In this document: positions 34,741 to 46,306 of the stretch, one piece after another
Numbering within the stretch: the first letter of the stretch is position 1
Layout: every line of letters starts with the position of its first letter
Assembly: GCA_036250225.1 (NCBI GenBank)
Contig: JAPZLL010000042.1
Location: 186,001-250,000 of the forward strand
Length of the DNA: 64,000 bases
Direction of reading: 5' to 3'
Source of the DNA: Cercophora sp. LCS_1
Taxonomy: Eukaryota > Ascomycota > Sordariomycetes > Sordariales > Lasiosphaeriaceae
Notes under the pieces: generated by a model
The model's input: only the letters and a program-made list of their open reading frames with translations
What the model was told of the DNA's origin: nothing
Databases searched by the model: none
Made by a program: the position numbers and the translations under genes

Positions 34741-35557
34741 CCGATGCCAAGTCGGGTTCGGCGTCATTTGGGACGGGAGCGCGATCCACATTTGTCCGGC
34801 GCCATGGACCTCGGCAAGTGCTGGCGCGGCATTACAGCGCCGTTTTAGGGGGTGAATCCCGTAGGCGTCCGGGATGTTATCAGGCCGCGCGTGGGACTTG
34901 GGACTTTGTCTCATTTGAGGCGAGCAATTGCGAAACGCGCCAACATGTTTATTGAGAGACTACAATTTGCATGTGCTTGCGGAATCATTCCGCTCAAGTC
35001 TCTCCGAATAAATATGCGTGTTGCCGACCGCCTATGCATTCGTATGGCACAGAACTGACGAGTGACCGGAGAGCGGCGGACTCGGGACAGATCCGACACG
35101 GCAGCCGGAACGGAGTTCGGGGCATTTCATAGGGTTAGGGTCTATCTCCGGAGCCGAGGAGAACAAGTAGGGCTGGGTAACTACTTGGGGTTGGTGGTGG
35201 AAATACTGCCATTACGTACAAACGTAAAGGGCAGAGTCAATCCGATTCCGCCACTAGAACGTCCCGCACTGTTGTGAGGTGGAAGCTCGACATCCTTTTC
35301 TGTCCAAGCCCTCGCCCCGAAAGATACTGTTCACATTGCCTGGGTAATATTTCCACAATCCCAAGGGTGACCAAGGCTGTGATGAGACGCAGATCCACGA
35401 TGGGGTGCTGGAAGACGGCAGATGGAATCAGCATCACTCAGCCCAAGCTTCGCAACAAAGCCTCACAAGGGCCACGAACACGGGGCACACAAGATAAGGG
35501 AATCGAATAATTAATACTACCGACAATGCATCATAACTCTATCCCTGGGTATCACAC
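34741..35557. other. Intergenic region, no gene seen
   Basis: About 0.8 kb between the DUF829 promoter and the 3' end of the sedolisin gene. Only short unsupported frames are present. Confidence 0.6.
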
Positions 35558-37432
35558 TCATACATTAGGAACCCCCGGCGCCGCATAGTGCAGCATCCTG
35601 TCAAACTTGGGCGTCCCCAGCCCCGTCACCGGGTCCCAACCCACCGTGGCATTCCAAGCGGCCCTACCGCCGAAATCCGGGTTGGAGAAACACCCGCTGC
35701 CTGCTCCGACCGTGATGTCCGTAAACGCATCCGAAATGTTGTACAGCCACGGGTTGAGGAACCCCAGCGGCGGCCTGTGCTGTGTCCGACGCGCGGCGTT
35801 CAACAGCGCAATGATGCCCGCAAACACCGGGCTGGAAGCGCTGGTCCCCGATAGGAGGGTCAGGTATCCCTTGTCGTACACAGCAAAGTTTGTACCCAGC
35901 GCCGAGACATCGGGGATGGCACGGTTGGAGCGGTTGAAGTAGGGAGCGTAGGTGCTGTTGATGCCGTCCAGATAAGTTTTCACCGCGTTCTTCTGGTATT
36001 TGGGCTGTGGATGGTAGAGACTGAAGCCCCCGCTAGAGTAACTAACTGCGCGCTCAGGGTTTGTGCCCATAGTCGCACCGACCGACGTGACCCAGGGGCA
36101 AGCGGCGGGGTATGTGGGTTCAAAATAGGTCTGGTTGTTGGTGTTGCGGACGCACGAGTTGCCTGGTCCGGAATCACCTGACGAGAACATGATCGAGACA
36201 CCGCGGGCTCCGAGCTGTTTGAACATGTCGCAGGTCCTGCGGGCGTAGGATTCAGGGATCGACTGTTCCTCCTCCCCGTATGATGTCGTGATAGTCTGAG
36301 GGAGCTCGGCGTCGGTCAAGTTGAGCATGTAGAGAAGCCACTCGAGGTACGGCTCGTTGGTCCCTGGCGGCGTAGGTTGATCGCGAGTCGGTATCAGAGG
36401 TCCTCGGCCACCGGTGCTGTACTCGACAACCGGGATGGGATAGCTGATGCCCATCAGGTACTGGAGATCCAAGTTCGCCTCGCCTGCTTACGTCAGTCGT
36501 TGTTCTCCCTTCACCAAAGACCACATACCGCTATCACCGCGGCTGGCCTGGTCGTCCAGACCACCATTGATCAGCTCGACTGTGAAGTTTTGCCCCTTAG
36601 CGGCGGGGATATATCGGCCCTGGAACATTTCGAGATCCGAATAGCGAGCGTATTGTTCCAAGTACGAGGTGAACGCCACCCTGTTTTCAGGACCTGCTGA
36701 GGCTGTGTAGTTGACGTTATACAGCCATCTGAGGCAGGCCGGAGTGATAGTCGAAGCGCAAGCAGGCGCATCGTCGGCCGCGTTGGCGACGAAGGCAGTC
36801 GTCTTAGTGGCTATAGCCACCGCCTCCTCCACCCGGTGCATCTCGAAAATTGTGGACCCCTGTGTTCCGAAGCGGCCGAAACGGGTTGTTGGCTGAACGA
36901 GGTCAATGTGATCGGCGACATGCTCGGGCACGCTGTACGAGAGGGTGCGCAGCTTGGGACCTCCTCCGCCTTCGTACTCGTACCAGTTGAACGTGGTGTT
37001 CAGCAGACGCTCAGCAACGCTCTTGGTAGTGGTAAAGGTGATCCAATCGTTCATGTTGCCGACCATGGACTCGACGCCATGATCCTTCAGCCAAGCCTTA
37101 ACCACACCCGGATCCGACGGCGCCGTGTAGGATTGTATCTCCTCGCCTAGACGCCATTAGAGAAGCCCGCCAAGCGGAAGCACGGGGGAGGAGAGACGTG
37201 ACATACGAGTCATATGCATGCCATAGTTCGGATGACCAGGCGTCGACATCTCGATCAGCGCATCCTCGAGCGCCTGGGCCTTGGGTTCCTGCCATCGAAG
37301 CGCAACATGGAGCGTCAATGTCGGATCCCCGTTTGCGACCGTCGTCTCCTTCCACCCCGCCGGCACCGCAGCCAAAGCATCCATCAAACGACCAGCCGAG
37401 ACGGCCGCCGCAAAGAATAGAAATGACAGCAT
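35558..37432 (-). CDS. Secreted sedolisin (S53) tripeptidyl-peptidase-like serine protease
   Basis: Three exons: 37432-37207, 37146-36529 and 36483-35558, giving 589 residues. A signal peptide (MLSFLFFAAAVSAG) is followed by a pro-kumamolisin activation domain (ALEDALIEMSTPGHPNYGMH to ~residue 200) and the peptidase domain. The catalytic triad is visible: Glu283 and Asp287 in GEANLD, formed across the second splice junction, and Ser496 in SGTSAS. The oxyanion Asp is ~385 in SSGDSGPG. The C-terminus has the calcium-site region (DITVG) and GWDPVTGLGTP. These enzymes are secreted, active at acid pH, and remove tripeptides or cleave proteins outside the cell. Several N-glycosylation sites (NTT, NYT, NFT, NQT, NST) fit secretion. 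Confidence 0.95.
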
Positions 37433-39946
37433 CCTCCTGGAGCTCCGCCGAATCGTTGTTCAGGTCGGTTGGTTGGCCGATCGGTGCGGGAAGAAAAGTC
37501 GACAAGAGCAGAATCCAAGCACCAACCCACAGCCAAACCGCAACAACAGGAAGGAGCGGCCGAGAAACCCCCAGATCAAACTCTCGGACGGAGCTGTAAA
37601 CCGAACCTCGCGTCACGCAGGCGTCCCGAACCATCCGGTGAGGAAGGAAAGAGCGAACAACCCCCCGAGACCCAAACGCAAGTAACGGGAAAGGCAGTAC
37701 CACAACGTCGTCCACGCAAAGCAAACAAACGGCAACAACCTCGGACAGAAATCAGAGTTCAGCCTCCCGAGCACAAGAGGTGACCTTATCCATCAGCGAG
37801 GCGCGTTCCTGCAGGTCATGTCGGTCAGGTCATCAGCCCAACCCCCTCTGCGTCAGCCGCCCGAAAAGAAAAACCGGGCGCCTGTCAGCTATGTACCCGC
37901 CATTCCGTCTCCGAACACAGGAAGAAACAAATCGGGCAATTACAGCAACGCGGAACTTGGTGACTGACAAGGCATTGACGCGCGCCGCCCGCTCGGCAAT
38001 GAACCGTGGGGCTCTGCCTTGTGGTGGTGTGGTGTCCATACCAAGCCCAGCGCGCTCGGTAAATGCACTCTAAATGCCAGATCGTACCCCGCCCCCGCTT
38101 CGATCTCTCTCGCTCTCTTCCCGCGCGGCAGGCACGGCCCCTTCAGTTGGGGCAGGTCGGTAGGGTTGCCCCGCCTGCTGTTTTGGGATGGGAGATTCCT
38201 GCGGCGACGTATGTCCCTCTTTCCTGGGCCGTGTCTTATGAGATTTGTGATAAGTATGCTAGGTCTTGGTTTTGCGTGTTTGGATGGGCCTGGGCTCTTG
38301 AGCTTCTAGGTTGCGTGTGCCTGGCTTGCCAGTGGCGGTTGGGGATTTTGCTTGGTTGGTGGCGGGAATTGGGTTTGGCTTGTGTTCCCCGTCATGTTCA
38401 TCTGCATTCTGGACATTGGAGATGTCTCCGATATCGCTTTTCGGTGTTTCGGTCCGAGCATGTCCAATATATAGTAGTGAATACAATACCTCTTCAGATT
38501 TGTTGTGTTGTGGAATCAAGGACGACGGTGTCGAGCTCGTGTCTCCTAACGCAGCATTGCGACGGGACTTTTTCAGGCGGGCAAGCATCGGCTTGGTATC
38601 ACTCAAGTGGTGCGGGGCACGCCTAAGCACATGATGGCGCGTCCCTTGGTTCCGCCTTGATGCCATCGCAGGATGTGGGCTGAGGCAGCAACAGCTTGCA
38701 GTCGGGTACCACTTATAAGCAAATGCGATTAGCTTGACATGATGTCTCCAAGGGTGCTGGATGCAGAATGGTTGAGGAGCAGGAGACGGGCAACAAACAA
38801 GACATGCAGGACGAGACCAACACCCCTTGCCTGTGAGATGCATCTCACATCGCATGGAATCCAAACAGTCCGTCGGGAATGGCACCGCGGGAATCATACA
38901 ATGCACAAAGCGCTAAATATCAGATTGCCTCTCCCTTCTAATATACACACCAACGGCTGGAATCTGTCTCCAGCAAAACCGCTTTTAGTTCGTCGCTCAC
39001 CGGCCGGAAACACGAAAACTAGAGCCTAAAAAGCCACCCGGAAACCAGAATCATCAAAACCAACCATCAGCCACAAACCACCAAGTTTCCCATGCAAAAG
39101 AAAATCAGAAACCCCCACCAAAAGAGTTTGACAAGGCGTCGTTCGAGAAAACTCAAAACACAGGTGAAGGAGGCATGTTCAACCGAGAGCATCACTTAGA
39201 CGCTGGACGAATGCAGAGCGCGTAGCTCGGGGCCAGAGAAAAAGGAAAAAAGGAGAGAACGTTCCCTTGCCGACTCGCGAAACCTTAATCAGCCTTGCCT
39301 TGCTTGTGTTCCACTAGTAGCAGCCATGGATACGGTCGGTTGACCGCCACAAGCGTGGGAGGTGCCGTCCAAAGAGAGAACCAACCCGTTTTGTCAAGGA
39401 GGGCTGGGGGGCAAGCGTGGGACAAGGAGTGACAGGTTGGGCAAACAAGCATCCCGTGGTGCAACGTCTCTCCCAGAAGTTTCGGACGTGGTGACAGTGT
39501 GGCGTTCATTTCAGTTCTGATGGCTCACGACGAAGAGAGCCCCAAGTACCCACCCAGTTCGTCCCTAGGGTGTGCAACCGGAAAAGAGTGCAAGTCTTCG
39601 GGATGGATCATCGCAGGTATCATCATGATTAGGGATGTCCAAATGGCGAAAAGAAAGCCGAAAGAACGCAAGGCCGCCGGTCCGAATCATGTGCCGCATA
39701 AAAACCGCCGAAGAGAGTCGTGTAATAGTACAGTCATGAGGAGCAACCCACAGAGTTGATGGTCGGATGTGATGAGGTCGAGGGCAAGATCACACCCATA
39801 TCCTGGCTGCATGGAACGCATCGTCAAGAAACAGCATGCTCAAGTCAGACGTTTTCAACAAGCGAAAAGCGATGTCAAGACGGTCAGACGGATGGGCGTG
39901 TCAGAGTCAAGCGTCAACGGAGCATCGGGCCAGGAGCATGGTGACT
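37433..39946. other. Long intergenic region upstream of the sedolisin gene
   Basis: About 2.5 kb. It contains the sedolisin promoter and the 3' side of the KH gene. A hydrophilic 135-codon frame on the minus strand (38666-38259) is noted but not called. No repeats or RNA genes were recognised. Confidence 0.5.
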
Positions 39947-41851
39947 TCACGAGGAACCAGGCTGCTGGGCCTGCTGGGCCTGCTGGCTCGCCTGGTACCA
40001 CAGGGCGACGTAGTTCTCATAACCACCATCTATCACGAGGTTAGTTGGGCCCGAAAGAATGACAACACAGACATACAAGCAGCATAGGGGTCAGCGGCAC
40101 TACCCGCACCGGCAGGGGCCGTCACAGCCGCACTCGCGGGTTGCGCATTGGAAGGCATACTATTGTTAGAGGGTTGGCCGTAGTTCGGATTGTCGTAGTC
40201 ACGATGCTGTCCACGAGGGCCACCGCGGCCACCGCCACCGGCGCCCTTCTGTCTCTGTTGCTCCAGTTAGTACGATGCCGTGTCACCAAGGGTAGTCTGA
40301 ACTTACAGCAGCATCAACCTTGTCCTCAATGGCCCGCTTGGCCCTTGCGATCGAGTCCCTGCTGCCGACAAGCTCGATCTCGCGTTCCGTCTCGCCAGGG
40401 CCCGAGGACTGAGAAACGTTGATCTTGCAACCTGTGCTGTTCTGCATCTCACGGATCGTCTCGCCGCCTTTGCCGATGATCATACCGACAGCGTCGGAAG
40501 GAACGTAGATGGAATCGTTGACCCTCTCCCCTCCGCCACCGCCACCGCCGCCAAAGTTGTCGTTGCGACCACTACGGCCCCCGCCGGCGGGACCAGGACC
40601 ACCGCCCGATTGGGCGCCGCTGTTCCTGCTGTCGCTTTCGACAATCTCGAGAATGAAGTCCTTGGCCTTTCTCTGCGACTCGGGGGAGCCGATCAGATTG
40701 ACGGGTCGCAGGCCATTGACGCTCTTGTTCTCACCAACAATATTGATGTGACAGCCACTGCGCTCCTGCAAATCTCGGATTGTCTCGCCGCCGCGGCCGA
40801 TGATCAAGCCCACGGTTCTATCGGGGACCATAATCTGAAGGCTGTCGTCACTATCCTTGCTGGCAGGGACAGGAGGAGGCGCGGGACGGCTCTCGCGACC
40901 ACCGTAACCGCCCGCATCGGGGCCTCCGCGACCACCAGCACGCATGCCGCTGTCTCGAATGATGGTGTTGATCATGTCCTTGGCCATCTCACGAGCGGCC
41001 GCATTACCAGTAATCTTGCAGAATCGCACGCGCTCGTTTTGACCTGCCGAGGGGATGAACTGCACCCGGCAGCCACTATCAGTCTCGACGCGGCGCAAGT
41101 TCTCGCCCTGACGACCAATAATGAGACCGACAAGGTTGGCCTCAATCTCGATGGTTTCGGTGTTACCTCCATCTCGCCCTCCTCTCAAGGGCGAGCGGTC
41201 GCGACCGCCACCTGCGCCGCGGGGTGAGAATCCCTGGCGACCCCGGCCGGGGGAGTAGGAACGGTCTCGACCATAGTCGCGCTGACCGCCGTGGTCGCCT
41301 CTGCGCTCGTCTCGGTACGGGTTGTCGCGGAAGGACTCGCGACCGCGGGGGCTCTTGGAGCGATCGCGCCCCAAATAGCGCCGGTCGTCAGCGCCGCGCG
41401 AGTCTTGCGCCGGGTAGCCACCGGTCGGCCGGTCGTAGGGCTGGAAGCCCTTCTCTGCCGCGAATGCCTTTGCCTTGGCAACAGCGTCGGCAAGAGCAGA
41501 AGAGTTGCCGATGGGAACGGTGCCGGAATTGACGGGGCGAATCGAGCTCAAGTCGATGGAGCCGCTCGAGGCGGGAGCTGGGTATGAGTAGGGCGGAGGT
41601 TGGTAGCCAGAGGGCGGCGGGGCCGCATAGGGATTGGGAGGCGGCTGCGCATATGGGTTCGATGACATGGGCGGCGCCGCGGGAGCCGGTAGGCCGGGCT
41701 GTGCTTGGTTCGGGGTGGTGCCCGCTGGGCGGTTCGCGGCGTCTGCTCAATGACGTGTTGGTTAGTGTTGACGTTCGCGTGCGTGCAACGGGCGCCACGT
41801 ACCTCCAAGAAACCGCAGGATGGCGTTGATATCTTGCGGAGGATTCGCCAT
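39947..41851 (-). CDS. RNA-binding protein with three KH domains (FUBP-like)
   Basis: Four exons: 41851-41803, 41742-40307, 40254-40077 and 40029-39947, giving 581 residues. The short first exon starts MANPPQDINAILRFLG. A Pro/Tyr-rich region and an RS/RGG-rich stretch (~140-210) precede three KH domains at ~213-278, 318-382 and 425-492, with GxxG loops GRQG, GRGG and GKGG. The C-terminus is RGG-rich and ends with a conserved DPYAAYGGYENYVALWYQ motif assembled across the last intron, then Gln/Ala repeats. This layout matches the far-upstream-element-binding/KSRP group, which bind single-stranded DNA or RNA and act in transcription, splicing or mRNA decay. Acceptor choice for exon 3 is slightly ambiguous because three AGs occur within seven bases. 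Confidence 0.92.
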
Positions 41852-43475
41852 TGTGTCGCAACGTTCAGGTCGCGATTCGAATGGGAAGAGTGCGCGAAAA
41901 ATGCAGATCTCGAGGGTCGCCGGCCAAGGTGAGAGGACGCTTTGTTATCGCTGATGTTTGGTGAAAGAAAGTCGCAGCTTCAGCAGGAGGCAGGCGCAAA
42001 AAAAGGCAGTCGAAAATTAAGTGGGGCAACAGCGTTGTGATCAGTTTTCGGCGACGGGCCACGGTCCACCTACAGGCACAGGACAATAGCAGCGCAGGAC
42101 TCGAGAAGAATAGCGACGGGAAGTCAAGAGCAGCTGCAGCGTTCCAAGCTGCGCGTTGCAACAATACGGCACATTCACCAGCGGCTGTCGACGCAGTTCG
42201 GTCTCGGTCACAGGGTCGACGATTAGGAGACCACAATCGCGTTCATCCAGTTTAACCAGCGAGAGCAATATGCGCGCGACGATGAATAAGAGCTCTCGAT
42301 TCTGTTGGCGGCGAGGAGTCGAAATCTAGGTAAAAGGGCGAGCATGTGAAGAGTTTGTTGAGAGTTTTCGAAATTTGGGTGGCGTGGCAGGCAGGAGAAA
42401 GTCATTCAAGGAGCACGTGGAATATCACGTGCTGATACGGATAACGTCACTTCATCAGGCTTCAACACAAAACACCACGAGCATCATGAAGCGCGGACGA
42501 CGAATTTGGGTTCTCATTTCGCAAGTATCGCTTGATATTGCCTTTACCTGTAGATTCTGGGCCTGGCCATTGCGATTGACTCCCCTGACAGCTTCACGTG
42601 AAGCACCCAGATTCGGGCAAATCCCGCACTGACAGTCGCTCCTTCCCACCACTAAAACGGCGTGCCTGTGGGTTCCAAGAAGACCGAGCTCTGCGTCGCG
42701 TCCAGATGAGAAAAAGCATGGGTCATGAATTCGATCACAACAATTTACTTATTAAACATCCTTTCTGTGGATGGAAACTAAATCTGGTGCGACGGCCATA
42801 TCTCGTTTGTGTACTCTCCCGCCTCGAGCCGAGGTCGCAACGGGGAAGAACGACAGGATCTTGCCAGCTCTGACGGGTTTATAATTGCCATGGAAAGACG
42901 CACGCCTTCAAATTCCCTTGTCAACGGTCTCGGCCGGCTCTCGGTCCTCACAGTCGACGTCCATGTCGACCGGATGAAGAACGGAGTGGCATTCGATCGG
43001 AGTGGCCTGACTCCCATGATGCACGGAGTTCCTTCCGCAAACGACATCAATATTCGGGAAGGCGGAGCCGTGGGCACCTGGAATTTGCCTTATCCTGTCT
43101 GACGCTAGACGGATGTCAACGGGGCAGTGCAGCATTTCGGGTACCACTGCCATGCGATCCGGCAGACGGAGCCCGGGACCGTCTCGCTTCCTACTCGACA
43201 TTAATCACCGAATATTGCGATTGTGTATCCTTTCTATCTTGCATGTCTTGTCATGGATGCTAGGGTCGTCTTGAATTCGCGTTTATTTATTCTGTCGCCG
43301 CGCCCTGACTTTGCGGCTCGCACCTCGGAAGGTCGCCCCAGCTGACCGTATCAACGAGAAGCCTTGGAGAGATAATCCCGTATCGCGCCTTTTCTTGTCG
43401 CCGGAAATCCAGTATCTGGGAAGGGCAACGAGACGGCAACAGCATCCTGTTTTTCATACCTCTCTGCATCTTGTC
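41852..43475. other. Intergenic region between divergent genes
   Basis: About 1.6 kb shared by the promoters of the minus-strand KH gene and the plus-strand aspartic protease gene. A GGAGCACGTGGAATATCACGTG pattern near 42410-42431 contains two CACGTG E-boxes 14 bases apart. A 97-codon frame (42809-43102) is unsupported. Confidence 0.5.
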
Positions 43476-44931
43476 ATGTTACTTCACAGCATAGCCGTCG
43501 TGGCCCTGAGCTCAGCTGTCATTGCAAGTTCTCGTCATGCCTCCATAATCCAGAATGCTTCACCGGGCATCAGCTTCACGGTTGCACAAAAGTCGCACTC
43601 GTCATTGATATGGAGCAAGTTTACTCGTCCACACCGTCAAGCTGCCGTCCACGCTCAGACGATACACGGTTCCCGGGGAATCAGGGGAAAGAAGACGAAC
43701 GCAAAGTCGGCAGCTGCTATTCTAGGAGCCCATCAACGGGCCACCGGCGGAACGGGATACGAGAACATTACAACAACATCAGCCTATGGCACACAGTACG
43801 CGACAGAGGTGAACTGGAGCGGCCGGCCGATGTATCTCCTCCTCGACACGGGTAGCTCCGACACTTGGGCGATCCACAAAGACTTTGACTGCACCGACTA
43901 CATTGGCGAGTCGGTGCCGCAGGTGGCGTGTGGCTTTGGGCCGGCATATCCAGAGACATTCCAACACGGCAAGGTGACCCCGGAGCAGCACATGTACATC
44001 CGCTACGGCGACGGTGAGGTGGTCACGGGCCCAATGGGCTTTGCTGACATCACCGTGGGGAACATCACGGCTACAAAACAGCAGGTCTGCCTGGCCAACT
44101 CGACATACTGGTATGGGAATAATATGACTAGCGGTCTTATGGGTCTTGGATATCCCGCCCTCACAAACTCATACCTCGGCACCCAGTTCGACCATAGCAG
44201 AGGGAACAGAATGGAATACTCGCCCTTCTTCACAACCTTGGTGAACCAGGGAAATATCAAGCCCATCTTCAGCATGGCAATCGACCGCAATGCTTCAACA
44301 GGAACACTCGCCCTCGGCGGTGTGGCTCCCGCACCTGGTGTCGACACCAGCACCGTCGCAATAATGGACATGCTCATCGTCTGTCCATCTCCCTTTTTGG
44401 CGACGAAGCTAACAGTCGCAGGTGAACTTGATCAACTCGCCTGAGGCATCGTACGAGTACTCGTTCTACACCATCGTCCCCGACGGCTGGGCCTTTGACA
44501 AGTCCACCCACTCCAAACACTACCCCTACATCGTCGACAGCGGCACCACGCTCTGCTATCTGCCCCCGGGTATGCGTTCATCTCTTTTGCATCTAACTCA
44601 CCGCTAATGACCCGCAGAAATCGCCACGGAGATCAACGCAGCCTTCCAACCTCCTGCCGGCTTCTTCTGGTCCTACGGCGCCTTCTTTACCTCATGCGAC
44701 GCTATCCCGCCCCCAGTAGCTGTCGTCCTCGATGGAAAGAAGTTTTGGTTCAACCCAGTCGATCTGATCTACCGTGACATGATCGATCCCGAGACGAAGC
44801 TCTGCATGACGGCCATTTCCTCTGGTGGGAGCGGACCTTTTATTCTCGGTGACGCATTTTTGCAGAACGCCCTGGTCGTGTTTGATGTTGGTGAGGCAGA
44901 GATCAGATTTATGCCCAGGACCTATTATTGA
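43476..44931 (+). CDS. Secreted pepsin-like aspartic protease (A1)
   Basis: Three exons: 43476-44378, 44422-44569 and 44618-44931, giving 454 residues. ATG 43476 gives a signal peptide (LLHSIAVVALSSAVIAS) and a basic propeptide of ~85 residues; the frame is open further upstream but without hydrophobic sequence there. The two catalytic motifs are DTGSS (Asp124) and DSGTT (Asp340), with the flap-region Tyr in IRYGDGE, and the usual C-terminal FILGDAFL. The first intron is only 43 nt with a weak GTCTGT donor, but the join restores a normal A1 sequence (AIMDMLI/VNLINS). No GPI signal is seen at the C-terminus, so the enzyme is probably released. It is the second secreted acid protease within 8 kb. 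Confidence 0.92.
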
Positions 44932-46306
44932 GCAGCACTCTGCCATGTGTATCTCGATGAGTTGGCCTGGTGTCGGCCGAGGGTGATCAGAATGTTAGGA
45001 CTTGGAAGTAGTTCAATAGTTTCAAGGAGGTACAATACAACCGTGAGGTTATCCTTTACAGTCGCCCACATCAAACATCAAACCTTCCACCGTGTCCCAC
45101 AAGCTGTAATCTCATTAGCGCCAATATCCCCATTCTTTTCCTCTCCCTCTCCCTCTCTGTTGAGCCATATCCGTGACCCCTCCCCACCGGACCCGTGCCA
45201 TCTCCCCCATCTCTCCCAGCCGTGACATCCCTCCATCGCCCCTGAATCGCCCCTGAATCGCCCCACATCCCATACGGCCGTACGCATCATCCCAACCCAA
45301 CCCCAGCCCGGGAGCCCAACCGACACAGACCAAACTAGACCAGGGGCTGGACTACACCAGGCCAGACCATCGCACCGATCATGTGCCACACAACCCTGCA
45401 AACCTGCAAACTTACAATTCCGGTAAGCACCCACCAACCGTGGGGGCCAAACTCTCATGCCACAGCATCATCACAAAAATTCCAATCCCATTACATCGTC
45501 TCATTACCCTCATTCCAGACCCCCAAACTTGCGCGTTCGTTGACCGCTGGGTCTGATCCTCAGTCGTTCACATGAGCATGCTGCTTACGGCGCACGGGTG
45601 GACTGGACCCTTGTTTGACAAGCGTCCCGGCCGGCAGACGGGAAGCGTGGGGTGCATTTCAGGGGTTGACATTTCGCTGCTTGCGCATCTACCACCTGCA
45701 TGTCCACGTGTTGGTGACAAAACAGTTTGCTGGCGGGGCTCGCCAGGCACCAATTGGGGACTTGTTTCCTAGGAGGCATAGAATATTGCACGCCGTCGTG
45801 GAATATTGAACCGAGGAACATCCATCGGAATTTGGTATGCCGTTTTCTGTCAAGTACTTGCCACATCAACATGCATCATCACCACAGAAACCAGGTCACA
45901 TGAACAAGTCATCACCAAGGTGTTACTATTACAGGTCCGATTATTCGCTGCCGCTACATGGCGTACGCTGCACGCTCGCTGGCTGCTCGCTACTCCCTGG
46001 ACCATCAGAATGCATGCCCTCGAAAGATGCCGGGGATTGGACATGCTCAAAAATCCCATGTCTCAACCATGTTATCTGCCCCATCAAGCTCGTAGCAACC
46101 GCCACTCCGCTCTATATGCTGAAGTCCCCGTGCCGCTTGGGTCCGCGCTTGGGTCCCATTACCTCGCCCGTGTCATGGCGGGTCGAAAGAAAAGGAAAAA
46201 AAAGACCGTAACTCCGTTTTCCGCCAGTTTTTGGTTCCCCCGCCCCGTTCCCATTCGTGAAAAACAGAAAAAAGACTAGTCGACGTGTGGGTATCGCAAA
46301 GATAGT
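44932..46306. other. Intergenic region between convergent genes
   Basis: About 1.4 kb. It contains a CT-rich tract (45136-45200) and three near repeats of GAATCGCCCCT around 45243-45265. No supported gene was seen. Confidence 0.55.

Noticed and set aside
38259..38666. 135-codon hydrophilic minus-strand frame
   Set aside because: Ser/Lys/Glu-rich and somewhat protein-like, but without a domain or conserved motif, and with competing frames on the plus strand. Undecided, so left out of the annotation.
41700..41745. Suspected one-base frameshift near the 5' end of the KH gene
   Set aside because: Re-reading the bases showed the exon 1/exon 2 join is in frame (GD AANRPAG … PGLPAPAAPPM), so the gene is intact.
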